Source: Terriglobia bacterium (lineage in GTDB: Bacteria; Acidobacteriota; Terriglobia; Bryobacterales; Bryobacteraceae). From it: DNA of 64,000 nt. Under the pieces are notes generated by a model. The model had not been told where the DNA came from. It was given only the letters and a program-made list of their open reading frames with translations, and ran no database searches. The stretch spans positions 310,001 through 374,000 of the forward strand of contig JAIQFK010000001.1 in the NCBI GenBank assembly GCA_020073305.1, in the 5' to 3' direction. Of the stretch, positions 1 through 9,947 are shown in pieces; the stretch's first letter is position 1, and every line of letters begins with the position of its first letter. The translations under genes were made by a program, and so were the position numbers.

Positions 1-1464
1 CCGCCGGTCAGTGTGAGTGTGGCGCCGGCGGCGGTGACGCTGCATGCATCACAGACGCAGCAGTTCGCGGCGACCGTCAGCAACGCAGCAGACGGCTCGG
101 TGAACTGGTCGGTCAATCCGCCGGGCACGGGCAGCGTGAGCAGCTCAGGCTTGTACACGGCGCCTGGCACGATTACCGGCCGGAAGGTAATTGCCGTCAT
201 CGCAACCAGCAGATCCGATCCCAGCAAGTCCGGCTCGTCCAGCGTTACCCTGAACTCGTCCGTCGCCATGAGCGTGACGCCGTCCTCGGCGACACTCTAC
301 CAGTTGCAGACGCGGCAATTTGCCGCCACGGTTAGCGGTGCGGCGGCAAACAGCGCTGTAACGTGGTCCCTCAGCCCGCTGGGCGCAGGGTCTGTGAGCG
401 CCTCGGGTTTTTATACTGCGCCGTCTTCGATCACCGTGCAGAAGGTCGTAACACTCACCGCCACCAGCCAGGCGGACCCCTCCAAGCAGAGTTCGTCCAC
501 GCTGACGCTCTACCCGCCGGTGACCGTGACTGTGTCGCCGGCCTCGCTCACGTTGTACGCGTCCCAGTCGCGGCAGTTCACCGCAACCGTCGGCAACGCG
601 GTAGATGGCTCCGTGAATTGGTCGATCACTCCGGCAGGCACCGGGAGCGTGAATGCCTCGGGTGTCTACACGGCGCCGGCCTCGATTTCGAGCCGGAAGG
701 TGATTTCGGTGGTCGCGACCAGCCGATTGGACCCCGGCAAATCCGCCGCGGCCAGCATTACCCTGAGTCCTCCGGTGGCCGTGGGTCTTACGCCGGCCGC
801 CGTTTCGATGGGCCCTTCGCAGAAGCAGCAGTTTAGCGCTTCAGTCACCAATGCCGCCAGCACCGCCGTCGCCTGGTCCATCAGCCCCCCGGTGGGCGCG
901 ATCAACGCAACGGGCGTTTACACGGCGCCAGCTTCGATCACCGTGACACAAACCGTTACCGTGACTGCCACGAGCACATCGGATAATTCGAAGTCAGCAA
1001 CGGCGAAGGTCACGCTTATGCCCGATCTGGCGGTGGGCAAGAAGGCCACGCAGTCGAGTGCCGGCTTAGCTCCGGCCAGCTACGCCGTGGATGGCAACAC
1101 GGACGGCAATTTCAACGATCACTCGGTGTCATCTACCGGCAATAATGCCAATGCTTGGTGGCAAGTAGATTTAGGCGCCTCGGTTTCCATTAGCTCCATC
1201 ACCATCTGGAATCGCACGGATAGCGGGCAGACGCTGCTGAACGATTACTGGGTCTTTGTCTCCAACACGCCCTTCGCCGCAACGGATAAGCCCGCCACTC
1301 TCTCCAAGCGCGCCGCCACTTGGAGCAGCCACCAGACTACCGTTCCCAGTCCTTCGGCGACCATCAATGCGGGAGTGCAAGGACGATATGTGCGGGTCCA
1401 ACTGACGGGCACAAACTACCTGAACATGGCGGAAGTGCAGGTCATGGGGCAGCCAGGGCACTGA
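1..1464 (+). CDS. Secreted Ig-like repeat protein with C-terminal F5/8-type discoidin domain (5' truncated by window)
   Basis: The reading frame is open from base 1, so the true start lies outside the window; the GTG at 13 is only the first internal start-like codon. Four repeats of about 84 residues follow each other, each with a V-x-P-x-x-x-x-L opening, a Q-Q-F/R-Q-F core, a V-x-W-S strand and a G-x-Y-T-A-P motif. This is the pattern of bacterial Ig-like (Big2-type) domains. The last ~145 residues resemble an F5/8 type C (discoidin) carbohydrate-binding domain (A-V-D-G-N, W-W-Q-V-D-L-G, I-T-I-W-N-R, G-R-Y-V-R-V-Q-L). Such proteins are exported and bind glycans; the catalytic part, if any, would be upstream. 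It converges on the following minus-strand gene with about 30 bases between. Confidence 0.8.
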   Translation, partial: PPVSVSVAPAAVTLHASQTQQFAATVSNAADGSVNWSVNPPGTGSVSSSGLYTAPGTITGRKVIAVIATSRSDPSKSGSSSVTLNSSVAMSVTPSSATLYQLQTRQFAATVSGAAANSAVTWSLSPLGAGSVSASGFYTAPSSITVQKVVTLTATSQADPSKQSSSTLTLYPPVTVTVSPASLTLYASQSRQFTATVGNAVDGSVNWSITPAGTGSVNASGVYTAPASISSRKVISVVATSRLDPGKSAAASITLSPPVAVGLTPAAVSMGPSQKQQFSASVTNAASTAVAWSISPPVGAINATGVYTAPASITVTQTVTVTATSTSDNSKSATAKVTLMPDLAVGKKATQSSAGLAPASYAVDGNTDGNFNDHSVSSTGNNANAWWQVDLGASVSISSITIWNRTDSGQTLLNDYWVFVSNTPFAATDKPATLSKRAATWSSHQTTVPSPSATINAGVQGRYVRVQLTGTNYLNMAEVQVMGQPGH

Positions 1465-1495
1465 TCGCGTCGTCTACACATCGCGGCGTGGTTCC

Positions 1496-2695
1496 CTAGA
1501 ACGGCAGAATCTCTTCGCGCAGGGGGTCGAAGTCGATGCGGCGCTTTTCGACGTAAGCGATATTGCCCAGGTGAGAGGCTTGGGCGGAGCGGTGACCGAT
1601 GAGGACGTCGCCGTTGGGCAGTTTGCGAGAGCGGACGCACTCGAGAAAGTTGTTCACATGGTCGAGGGTCATGTCATGGGACTCGGCCTGCACAACGACT
1701 GGCTGCTCATTTCTGCCCACGGGGTGAAACTCGTAGTGTTCGCGATCGATATAAAGCCGGCCTGTGGTGCCACAGATTTCGACGGCCGCTCCGTTGATGC
1801 CGGGCGCCAGCGTGGCCTCGAAAGTAGCGGTGAATTCAGCGGGGTATTCCAAAAGCACGTTGATGGTGTCGGGCGCCGTGCGGCCGTCTTTGTAGTTGTA
1901 GACGCCACCTGCCGCGACGGCCGATTTGGGGATCTCATGACCCATGAACATGTGAACCACGTCGATCCAATGGGTGAACAAGTCCGTCACCTGTCCTCCG
2001 CCAAAATCGAGATATGCGCGAAAGTTCCAATACTGTTGGGGATCGTAATCGCGCCATTTGACCGGACCCAAGTAACGGGCCCAGTCGAGATTGGAAGGCT
2101 TCTGTTGCAGCGACGCCGGGGCACGGCGCAAGTGATACGTGTTGCCGTGCCACCAGGTTCGCGCGAGCGTGATCTTACCTAAGCGTCCGGTGTCGAAGTA
2201 CTCGCGCTTTGCGCGCAGGTAATGAATGCCGGAGCGCTGCTGCATGCCCACCTGGCAGATGCGCTCGTTGACGCGCGCGGCTTTGACAATGGGCGGGCCT
2301 TCTTCAATTCTGAGCGTGAGGGGCTTTTCGACGTAGACATCGCGGCCGGAATTGAGAGCGTCGATGGCGATAGGCGCGTGCCAATGGTCGGGCGTGGCGA
2401 CCAAAACCACGTCGATTTCCTTCATGTCGAGAAGCTTGCGGTGGTCGGAAAAATTCCTGGCGTGAGTGGCCTTCTGGCGGGCCTTGTCGATCTGCTCTCC
2501 ATAAATATCGCAGACCGCGGTTACGTCGACCGCCGGATTTTCCTGGAACTGCGACATATCGTGGCGGCCGCGCTCGCCGCAGCCGATGACGCCGAGTTGA
2601 ACTTTGTCATTCGCGCCAAGGACGCGCGAGTAGGAGAGGGCGGTGAGGGCGCTTGCGCCGCGCAGGAGGTCGCGCCGTTTGAGTTCGGTAGGCAT
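1496..2695 (-). CDS. Gfo/Idh/MocA family oxidoreductase, Tat-type signal
   Basis: A 399-residue protein of the NAD(P)-dependent sugar/inositol dehydrogenase-like family. The N terminus has a twin-arginine-like stretch (K-R-R-D-L-L-R-G) and a short hydrophobic region. A Rossmann nucleotide-binding motif follows (V-I-G-C-G-E-R-G), then the family signature D-V-V-L-V-A-T-P-D-H-W-H-A and the catalytic-region E-K-P-L. The C-terminal half is the typical alpha/beta domain. Many Tat-exported members occur in Acidobacteria and Planctomycetes, where they are linked to carbohydrate breakdown; the substrate cannot be read from sequence. It follows the amidase gene in the same direction with about 100 bases between. 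Confidence 0.9.
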   Translation of the reverse strand: MPTELKRRDLLRGASALTALSYSRVLGANDKVQLGVIGCGERGRHDMSQFQENPAVDVTAVCDIYGEQIDKARQKATHARNFSDHRKLLDMKEIDVVLVATPDHWHAPIAIDALNSGRDVYVEKPLTLRIEEGPPIVKAARVNERICQVGMQQRSGIHYLRAKREYFDTGRLGKITLARTWWHGNTYHLRRAPASLQQKPSNLDWARYLGPVKWRDYDPQQYWNFRAYLDFGGGQVTDLFTHWIDVVHMFMGHEIPKSAVAAGGVYNYKDGRTAPDTINVLLEYPAEFTATFEATLAPGINGAAVEICGTTGRLYIDREHYEFHPVGRNEQPVVVQAESHDMTLDHVNNFLECVRSRKLPNGDVLIGHRSAQASHLGNIAYVEKRRIDFDPLREEILPF

Positions 2696-2794
2696 GCTGA
2701 GATTATACCTTCGGCGTTTCGCGCCGAAGCCATGCTTCGCATCGCGGACACCGAGACGGGGAGACGCGGCGAATACGAGCGGAGCGGCACGTGG

Positions 2795-4408
2795 CTACGT
2801 GCGGGCGGTGAGATCGGCGCTCGGCAGGAAGCGCGGAGATTTGCGGAACTTTGTGGCCTGCTCGTAGGCGAACGCCAGACGGATCAGCACGGGCTCGCTG
2901 TACGCTTTTCCTACGAAGGAAATTCCGACGGGGAGGCCGAAGACGCTGCCTGCGGGGACGGTGATGTGGGGATAGCCGGCGACAGCGGCGGGGCCGGTGA
3001 ATCCTCCGCCGCCGGAGGGATCTCCATTGGCCAGATCGATGGGCCAGGCGGGCGGGGCCGTGGGAGCCACCAGGGCATCGAGTTTGTACTTTGTCATCAC
3101 GGCATCGATACCTTGCTTACGCGAGAGATCGTGGTCTTTCTTCAGGGCCTTCACATAGGCGGGGGTGGTGAGGGGCCCTTTCTCCTGAGCTTTGATCATC
3201 ATGTCCTGGCCGAAGAAGGGCATCTCCTTATCGGCATTCCTGTCGTTGAAATCGATGATGTCTTTGAGGGTGCGAACCGGCGCTTTGGGTCCCAGCCGCT
3301 CCAGATAGGCGTTGAGATCGGCTTTGAACTCGTAGAGCATCACTTGAAGCTCGGAATCTCCGTACTTCCCCATGCTGGGAAGGTCGGCAGGGTCGATGAT
3401 TTCGGCGCCCAAGTGTTTCATGGTGTCGAGGGCTGCGGCCATGAGCGCGTCGACTTTCTCGCTGAATCCGAAATATTTGCGTGCCACGCCGATGCGGGCG
3501 CCGCGGAGGCCGTTGGGGTCGAGAAACTTGGTGTAGTCCGTTTGAATTTTGCCGCGGCTTTCATTCGTGATGGCATCATTCGCATCGATGCCGGCCAGCG
3601 CGCCGAGCAAAATGGCGGCGTCGGCGACGGTGCGGGTCATCGGTCCGGCCGTGTCCTGGCTGTGGGCGATGGGGATGATGCCGGAACGGCTGACCAGCCC
3701 GAGCGTCGGCTTGATGCCGACCAGTCCGTTGATCGACGAAGGGCAGGTCACAGAGCCGTCGGTTTCCGTGCCGATGGCGAGCGCGCAGAGGTTGGCGGCG
3801 GCGGCCGCACCCGACCCGGAACTCGAGCCGCACGGATTACGATCGAGCGCATAGGGATTTCGCGTCTGCCCGCCGCGGCCGCTCCAGCCGCTCGAGGAAT
3901 GGCTCGACCGGAAATTCGCCCACTCGCTTAGATTGGTTTTGCCGAGAATCACGGCTCCGGCCTGGCGCAACCTTTGGGCGACAAACGAATCCCGCAGTGC
4001 GATGGAGCCGGAAAGCGCAAGCGATCCCGCTGTGGTCATCATGCGGTCGGCGGTATCGATGTTGTCTTTGATCAGCACAGGAATGCCGTGCAGCGGTCCG
4101 CGCGGGCCTTTCTCGCGGCGTTCTGTGTCGAGCGAGTCAGCGATCGCCAGCGCGTCGGGATTCAATTCGATTACGGAGTTGATTGCCGGCCCGTGCTTGT
4201 CGAGTTCGGCGATTCGCTCCAGATATTGTTCCGTGATGGAGCGCGCGCTGTGCTTGCCCGACTTCATGGCTGCTTGTAGGTCGGTGACAGTCGCTTCGTC
4301 AAGCTCGAAGGGCTTCACGGGCGCCGGAGACGGGGATTCAGTTTGAGGCCGGGCAAGTGCGGTTCCGCCTGCGAGCAAGCCGGCCTGCAAGAATGTTCTG
4401 CGATTCAT
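2795..4408 (-). CDS. Amidase-signature family hydrolase, exported
   Basis: A 537-residue amidase-signature enzyme. The N terminus (M-N-R-R-T-F-L-Q-A-G) is a Tat-like signal. The catalytic Lys is K114 in V-L-I-K-D-N; the Gly/Ser-rich loop with the cis-Ser lies at 194-200; the nucleophile is probably S219 in T-D-G-S-V. The family includes GatA, but the export signal and the absence of gatB/gatC nearby argue against a tRNA amidotransferase role. A secreted amidase acting on peptides or small amides is more likely. It starts 6 bases after the stop of the E1 gene, so the two are probably cotranscribed. Confidence 0.9.
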   Translation of the reverse strand: MNRRTFLQAGLLAGGTALARPQTESPSPAPVKPFELDEATVTDLQAAMKSGKHSARSITEQYLERIAELDKHGPAINSVIELNPDALAIADSLDTERREKGPRGPLHGIPVLIKDNIDTADRMMTTAGSLALSGSIALRDSFVAQRLRQAGAVILGKTNLSEWANFRSSHSSSGWSGRGGQTRNPYALDRNPCGSSSGSGAAAAANLCALAIGTETDGSVTCPSSINGLVGIKPTLGLVSRSGIIPIAHSQDTAGPMTRTVADAAILLGALAGIDANDAITNESRGKIQTDYTKFLDPNGLRGARIGVARKYFGFSEKVDALMAAALDTMKHLGAEIIDPADLPSMGKYGDSELQVMLYEFKADLNAYLERLGPKAPVRTLKDIIDFNDRNADKEMPFFGQDMMIKAQEKGPLTTPAYVKALKKDHDLSRKQGIDAVMTKYKLDALVAPTAPPAWPIDLANGDPSGGGGFTGPAAVAGYPHITVPAGSVFGLPVGISFVGKAYSEPVLIRLAFAYEQATKFRKSPRFLPSADLTART

Positions 4409-4414
4409 GTGTGG

Positions 4415-6517
4415 TTAGTACGCCAGCAGCCGTTCGACTTCTCGCGCGAGGTCATCGACTTGCGGCAGGATGGCGTTCTCCAACTGGGGATGATATCCCA
4501 CCCAGGTATCGAGCGCAGCGACCCGGCGAACCGGCGCGTCCAACTTGTCGAAGAGTTCGTCCGCAATGCGCGCGGCGATCTCGGCGCCATAGCCGAAGGA
4601 GAGGCAGTCCTCATGCGCGACCACGACACGATTCGTCTTTTCGACGGAAGCGCGGATGGCGTCCCAGTCATAGGGGGCCAGGCTGCGCAGGTCGATGACC
4701 TCAATGCTGGCGTCGGAGTTCGTGCGTTCCACCTGCATGGCTGCCTGCAGAGCTTTCTGCACCACCGCACCGTAAGTAATGATGGTGAGGCTCTGTCCGG
4801 TCTTGACGACTTTGGCGCGTCCGAAGGGGATGGTGAAATCCGGTCCCGGATAGGGCGATCGATTGTACGGCTCGCGATAGAGGCGTTTGTGCTCGAGGAA
4901 CAGCACGGGGTCGTCGCAGCGAATCGCGGTGCGGAGGAGACCGCAGGCATCGAGCGCGGTGGACGGCATCACGACGCGCAAGCCGGGGATGTGCGTAAAC
5001 TCCACCTCGCCGCACTGGCTGTGATAGATGGCGCCACCGTTCAAATACCCGCCGATGGGCACGCGTAGCACCACGGGAGCGGAAAATCCGCCGTTGGAGC
5101 GCCAGCGGATGGTGGCCAGCTCATCGCGAATCTGCATCATCGCCGGCCAGATGTAATCGAAAAACTGCACCTCGGCGATGGGTTTCATGCCTCGCGTGGC
5201 CATGCCAATGGCGCGGCCGACGATGCAGGCTTCAGCCAGCGGAGCATTGAAGGCTCGCCGCGATCCAAATTGCATCTGCAGGCCTGCGGTGACCTTGAAG
5301 ACGCCGCCCTTGCCCTTGACTTCCGCGAGATTCGCTTCTCGCGAACAGTCCGCAACATCCTCACCGAAAACCACCGTCTGCGGATTGCGGCGCATCTCTT
5401 CGGCCAGCGTGGCATTCAGCAGATCGACCATGGTCTTTGGTTGGCCAGTGAAATTCGGAACAGCAGCGAAAGCGTCGGAGGTTGGATCGACACGATCCGA
5501 ATAGAGGTGGCTCAGCGCGGAGGCGCGGGGAGGCGGGTCCTGGCGCAGGGCGTCCTGAGTTGCCTGGTGGATTTCTTCGTCGATTTCGTGAACGATAAGC
5601 TGCAGACGGTGGCGGTCGAGGAGGCCTTCATCGACTAGGAATTTCGGGAAATTCAAAACGGGGTCTCGTTCGGCTTCAGCTTTTCGCTCCGCGGCGGTTT
5701 TGTACAGGCGTTCGTCATCGGAAAGCGAGTGCGAATAAAGGCGCACCACGCGCGCTCGGACGAGAGCGGGACCGTGCCCGGCCCGGCAGTGTTCCGCCGC
5801 CTCACGAAGGCACCCGTAGGATGCGAGGAAGTCGGTCCCATCCACCTCCTGTCGAAACAGGTTGGGAAAGCCCGAAACCAGGCTGCTGATATTTCCGCCG
5901 GCGGTTTGATATTCGATAGGGACGGAGATGGCGTAGCCGTTGTCCTCGATGAGAAACAAGATGGGGAGGCGTTCGACACAGGCCACGTTCAAGGCCTCCC
6001 AGAATTCGCCTTCGCTGGTCGACCCATCGCCGCCCGTAACCAAGGTCAATTCGTGCGACTCGGGATGAAGAAACCGGCTCGCCTCGGCGCATCCGACGGC
6101 CTGAACATATTGCGTGCCAGTGGGCGAGGACGAGGTGACGATGTTCAGCTTCGGTGCACCCCAATGCGAAGGCATCTGGCGGCCGCCGGAAGCGGGATCG
6201 GCGGCTGCTCCGACTGCGGCCAACAACATGTCGTACGGGGTCACGCCTATCGTCAGGCAGAGTGCCCGATCGCGGTAATACGGATACACCCAGTCGTGCC
6301 CGGGGTGAAGAAGCATGCCGGCGGCGACTTCGACGGCCTCATGGCCCGCCCCGCTGCTTTGGAAATAGATGAGGTTCTGGCGCTTCAGCGTGATCTCGCG
6401 GTCGTCCAGACGGCGTGAGGTGTGCATCAGCCGGAACGCGCGAATCAGAGACTCGGCGTCCAGACCTTCGAATTCACCGGAGGTACCGCGTTCGGTGCTG
6501 GCCGGCGTGGTTGCGAT
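4415..6517 (-). CDS. Fused alpha/beta 2-oxoacid dehydrogenase E1 (thiamine-diphosphate dependent)
   Basis: One chain joins the E1 alpha-like half (thiamine diphosphate motif G-G-D-G-S-T-S-E-G...E-D-N) and the E1 beta-like half (V-F-G-E-D-V-A, then G-R-A-I-G-M-A, then the transketolase C-terminal domain). It decarboxylates pyruvate or a branched-chain 2-oxoacid and passes the acyl group to a lipoyl E2, which is not in this window. The first ATG in frame is at 6427, but typical E1 sequence (E-S-L-I-R-A-F-R-L) lies upstream of it and no ATG, GTG or TTG occurs there before the stop at the previous gene. The best start is ATC at 6515-6517, preceded by AGGAG with a 6-base spacer and giving M-A-T-T-P-A-S. 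An error in the sequence is the alternative. Confidence 0.85.
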   Translation of the reverse strand: MATTPASTERGTSGEFEGLDAESLIRAFRLMHTSRRLDDREITLKRQNLIYFQSSGAGHEAVEVAAGMLLHPGHDWVYPYYRDRALCLTIGVTPYDMLLAAVGAAADPASGGRQMPSHWGAPKLNIVTSSSPTGTQYVQAVGCAEASRFLHPESHELTLVTGGDGSTSEGEFWEALNVACVERLPILFLIEDNGYAISVPIEYQTAGGNISSLVSGFPNLFRQEVDGTDFLASYGCLREAAEHCRAGHGPALVRARVVRLYSHSLSDDERLYKTAAERKAEAERDPVLNFPKFLVDEGLLDRHRLQLIVHEIDEEIHQATQDALRQDPPPRASALSHLYSDRVDPTSDAFAAVPNFTGQPKTMVDLLNATLAEEMRRNPQTVVFGEDVADCSREANLAEVKGKGGVFKVTAGLQMQFGSRRAFNAPLAEACIVGRAIGMATRGMKPIAEVQFFDYIWPAMMQIRDELATIRWRSNGGFSAPVVLRVPIGGYLNGGAIYHSQCGEVEFTHIPGLRVVMPSTALDACGLLRTAIRCDDPVLFLEHKRLYREPYNRSPYPGPDFTIPFGRAKVVKTGQSLTIITYGAVVQKALQAAMQVERTNSDASIEVIDLRSLAPYDWDAIRASVEKTNRVVVAHEDCLSFGYGAEIAARIADELFDKLDAPVRRVAALDTWVGYHPQLENAILPQVDDLAREVERLLAY

Positions 6518-6528
6518 GCGAGGCTCCT
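6515..6528 (-). promoter_or_regulatory. Ribosome binding site and probable ATC start codon of the E1 gene
   Basis: On the minus strand AGGAG (6528-6524) is followed by CCTCGC and then ATC (6517-6515), which opens the reading frame containing the conserved N-terminal E1 residues missing from the ATG-initiated frame. Confidence 0.5.
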
Positions 6529-6542
6529 GGCAGCCGGGGCTG

Positions 6543-8927
6543 CTAATTCAAGTGTAGAGGAGTTTGCCTCAGTCTTGCGGGATCGCGCGCCACAATTGCC
6601 AGGGCAATGAGATACAGGACTCCCCCCAGCAGGAGTGTCTGGACTAACCCGAAATAGATCGCAAATACCAGCGCGGCCACCGAGCCCAGCACGCTGGCGG
6701 CGGCGTTGAGCGACCACGCCCAGCGAACCGACACGCTCTGCCATCGCTCCAGGCGTGCGAGACCGGTGGGAAACGGCATGCCCATCAGAAATCCGGCGGG
6801 AAACAGGAGCACGATAGTTACGACGACCTTCCAGGCAAGCGGAAGCGTAATGGCCTTGGGGAGCAGCACCGCAACATCCACGGCCAGGAGCGCGATGAGA
6901 ACGGCGACTCCCGCCAGCACGGCTCTCCAACGGATGACAGAAGATCCAACGACCGCGCGGCTGGCATAGCTACCCACACCGCTCGAAACCAGGAGCGAGA
7001 AGATCACCACCGTCAACGCGTATGTCGGATGCCCGAGGAACAGAACGAATTTCTGGATGAGAGCTACTTCAATCAAGATGTATCCGGCGCCGATGGCGAG
7101 GAAGTAGAGCAGGAAACCGAGCACGGGTTTCTCGCGCGGCAAGCGCGTGCCCAACACCAGAAGGGGCAGGGCCAGGATGATGAGGGTGGCGAGCAGGCTC
7201 ACGCCGAGCAGTTCGAACAGCAGCGGCACCGCGCGGTTGATCTTGTAGTCGGCCGTACGCGTGGAAGCGTGCATGACGAAACTCCACACGTCGCGCGGCT
7301 GCACGGAGTAGAAGAAGAAGGGCCGGTTGTCGCTAACGGGAGAGATGTCGAAAGGGTAACGGCTCCGGTAGGCCACCGGATCGCTGCTGTGCAGCAGTTC
7401 CGTGAACTGATTGGGAATCATTTCATCCGGCAGGTAAACGGCTTGCATATGGGCTTCTGCCAGTGCGGCGCGCGCGCGGCTGATATCTTCCGCGGGAAGC
7501 GGCCGCCGCGAGATGAACACGGTGTCCTGCGCCCCCCATGCCGCCAGCTCGGCGCGCGATCCGGCCCGTGCGACCATAACGTGCCGGGACGGATCTGGTT
7601 CGCCCAATTCGCGCAGAGCGACCATCGCGAGCGAAACGAGCCGCAGAGATTCGCGCGGGGGGTCGAAACCCCAGCGCGTAAACACCAGGATGCCGTCATC
7701 GGTCAGGTGTGTGAGGTAGTCGCGAAAGGCCTCCGTCGTGTACAGATTGTTTTCCGAGAGTGCGAAGGCGCCGGCGGCGGTGGAGGCCCAGGTATCCACG
7801 AGAGTGGCCTGCAATACCTGGTATTTGTCCGGGCTGCGCCGAACGAAGGCGCGGCCGTCTTCGACAAAGACGTGGACGTCCGGGCGCAGATAGAGGCCGC
7901 GGCTCAACTCCGGAAACCGGCGCTTCATGATGGTGGTGGCGATGATGGGATTGATCTCGACGCCGGTGATGTCGTGGCTTCCGGAAGCCAGCGCGCGCGC
8001 CACATCCCAGCCGCCTCCGGGACCGATGATCAGCGTTTTGGCAGCCGGCCGAAGCACATAGGGCAAGCCCGGCCCCTGGTAGAGCAGGTCGTGCAGGTCA
8101 CGCTCGGACAAGTGATCAAAATCGAAATTGGCGATGGCGGTTTCGGCGTCGGCATCAATGAAGACAGCGGGGATGCCGGAGCTCTTATCCGGAGCGATAG
8201 CAATTCGTGAAAAACTGTTCCACTGGACGAAGGTCTCGTGCTCCAGCTTCTGTCCCTTGGCATACACCACGCCGATGAGTCCCTTCTGGCCATTGAAGAA
8301 GAGGAGGACGAAGAGCCCCAGCGCCAGCGCGACGCTGATCGCACGCGCCTTCACCGAGCCGCTGATACCGTGCCATATGGCGGCCGCCGCCGCGAACATG
8401 ACCGCGGCCACGATGGTGGTGTTGGGACCGCCGATTGTGTTCAGCAGCGGAACCAGCAGCAAACAGCCGCCCGCCGCGCCGGCGAGATCGAAAAAGTAGA
8501 CCTTGTTTACCCGCTCGATAGTCTCAGATACGGCCAGCGACACGATGGTGCCGGAGACAAAGAACGGCAAGGCGGACGTGAAATAGACCAAGGCCAGATA
8601 GCCGCTCGACGGATCCTTTCCCTGCGCCAGTACGACCAGTACGGCCAGGATCACCAGAACGCTGTTGACCGCACTGAGCAAGCCGAGCTTGGAAAAGAGA
8701 TTGCCCTTCCAGCCCACCACAGCGTAAGAAAAGACACCGCCTGCGCCGAGTCCAAAAAGGGCGATCGAGATCGCCAAAAAAGCGAAATGGTAGTAAAAGA
8801 CGACGGAGAAGATGCGCGTCAGGGAGAGCTCAAGCAGCAGGGTGGCGAGCGTGGTGAGGGCCACGCAGAGATAAACCAGAGACCAGTGAAAGCCGGGGGA
8901 TTGTGTGGGATCGGTGGAAGAGGACAA
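6543..8927 (-). CDS. Polytopic membrane protein with spermidine-synthase-like domain
   Basis: A 794-residue protein with hydrophobic N-terminal helices (about residues 15-215), a central soluble domain, and more membrane helices in the last third. The central domain has a class I methyltransferase/polyamine synthase fold signature: the nucleotide loop G-P-G-G-G-W-D-V-A, the acidic strand end G-V-E-I-N-P, and V-E-D-G-R-A-F. Such spermidine-synthase-like membrane proteins are common in Acidobacteria, but their reaction is not established. It may transfer an aminopropyl or methyl group to a membrane or exported substrate. Its stop is 25 bases upstream of the probable E1 start. Confidence 0.75.
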   Translation of the reverse strand: MSSSTDPTQSPGFHWSLVYLCVALTTLATLLLELSLTRIFSVVFYYHFAFLAISIALFGLGAGGVFSYAVVGWKGNLFSKLGLLSAVNSVLVILAVLVVLAQGKDPSSGYLALVYFTSALPFFVSGTIVSLAVSETIERVNKVYFFDLAGAAGGCLLLVPLLNTIGGPNTTIVAAVMFAAAAAIWHGISGSVKARAISVALALGLFVLLFFNGQKGLIGVVYAKGQKLEHETFVQWNSFSRIAIAPDKSSGIPAVFIDADAETAIANFDFDHLSERDLHDLLYQGPGLPYVLRPAAKTLIIGPGGGWDVARALASGSHDITGVEINPIIATTIMKRRFPELSRGLYLRPDVHVFVEDGRAFVRRSPDKYQVLQATLVDTWASTAAGAFALSENNLYTTEAFRDYLTHLTDDGILVFTRWGFDPPRESLRLVSLAMVALRELGEPDPSRHVMVARAGSRAELAAWGAQDTVFISRRPLPAEDISRARAALAEAHMQAVYLPDEMIPNQFTELLHSSDPVAYRSRYPFDISPVSDNRPFFFYSVQPRDVWSFVMHASTRTADYKINRAVPLLFELLGVSLLATLIILALPLLVLGTRLPREKPVLGFLLYFLAIGAGYILIEVALIQKFVLFLGHPTYALTVVIFSLLVSSGVGSYASRAVVGSSVIRWRAVLAGVAVLIALLAVDVAVLLPKAITLPLAWKVVVTIVLLFPAGFLMGMPFPTGLARLERWQSVSVRWAWSLNAAASVLGSVAALVFAIYFGLVQTLLLGGVLYLIALAIVARDPARLRQTPLHLN

Positions 8928-8978
8928 TCTACTATGTTACGGGATTCGGTTACGACAGATATTGAGCGAAGCGGGCGA

Positions 8979-9947
8979 TTACTTCTTCCGCGCCAGCGCC
9001 CGGTGGACGGCGGCGATCACGTCGCGCGATATCAGCCCGTACTTGTCGAGCAATTGCTCGGGTGAGCCCGATTCGGCGTACGTATCGTGGAGACCGACGA
9101 ACTCCATGACACAGGGATGCGTTTCGGCCACCGCCTGGGCGACGCGCACGCCAAGGCCGCCATCGATCAAGTGCTCTTCGGCCACGACGATGGCGCCGGT
9201 TTCGGCGGCAGCCCGGGTGATCGTCTCGCGGTCGAGCGGCTTGACGGTGTGGAAATCGATCACGCGCACGGAAATGCCCTCGGCTTCTAGCGCTTCCTGG
9301 GCGCGGATCGCCTCCGCGACGAGAAGTCCGGTGGCGATGACCGTCACGTCCGAACCATCGATCAGCTCTACCGCCTTGCCGATCTCGAATTTCTGTTCCG
9401 CGGGATAGATCACTGGCGCTTTCATGCGTCCGGTGCGGATGAACACGGGTCCAACATGGTCGATGGCGGCATGCACCAGGGCGGTGGTGGACACCTCGTC
9501 GGCTGGTGACAGCACCACGAAGCCGGGCAGGGAACAGGCCAGGGCCGTTTCTTCCACGCTCATCTGTGATGGACCGTCCTCACCAATCGAAATGCCGCTA
9601 TGCGTCCCGACGATCTTCACGTTGAGCTTGGGATAGGCGACGGTCACCCGCAACTGCTCGAAACCCTTGTTGACGACAAAGCACGAGAAGCTGGCGGCAA
9701 CCGGGATTTTGCCCGCATAGGCGAATCCGGCGGCGATCGCCACCATGTTGGCCTCGGCAATCCCGCACGAAAAGAAGCGATCCGGGAATTCGTGATGGAA
9801 CAGCGACGTGTAGGTGGATTTGGAAAGGTCCGCGTCGCAAACCACGACATCCTTGTTGCGGCGGCCCGCTTCCACCAGCGCTTTGCCAAACGCCTCGCGC
9901 GTGGCCATGCCGAGTTTGAGATCGAATTTGGTTTTGGTGGGAATCAT
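8979..9947 (-). CDS. Transketolase, C-terminal (pyrimidine-binding) subunit
   Basis: 322 residues matching the C-terminal half of transketolase: the pyrimidine-binding domain with the catalytic-glutamate region C-G-I-A-E-A-N-M, then the transketolase C domain (V-I-A-T-G-L-L-V-A-E-A). With the N-terminal subunit encoded just upstream it moves two-carbon units between sugar phosphates in the non-oxidative pentose phosphate pathway. The start ATG overlaps the stop of the upstream subunit (ATGA), which supports equal translation of both chains. Confidence 0.93.
   Translation of the reverse strand: MIPTKTKFDLKLGMATREAFGKALVEAGRRNKDVVVCDADLSKSTYTSLFHHEFPDRFFSCGIAEANMVAIAAGFAYAGKIPVAASFSCFVVNKGFEQLRVTVAYPKLNVKIVGTHSGISIGEDGPSQMSVEETALACSLPGFVVLSPADEVSTTALVHAAIDHVGPVFIRTGRMKAPVIYPAEQKFEIGKAVELIDGSDVTVIATGLLVAEAIRAQEALEAEGISVRVIDFHTVKPLDRETITRAAAETGAIVVAEEHLIDGGLGVRVAQAVAETHPCVMEFVGLHDTYAESGSPEQLLDKYGLISRDVIAAVHRALARKK

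Noticed and set aside
13-1030. Regularly spaced similar sequence, checked as CRISPR or tandem DNA repeat
   Set aside because: The ~250-base periodicity comes from homologous Ig-like protein domains; DNA copies are diverged and continuous with coding.
2222-3931. 569-codon plus-strand frame across the Gfo/Idh and amidase genes
   Set aside because: It is antisense to two well-supported genes and arises from GC-rich codon use; no domain, signal or ribosome site is visible.
9944-9947. Split transketolase considered as a frameshifted single gene
   Set aside because: Each half has its own start, and the ATGA overlap is the normal form of two-subunit transketolases.
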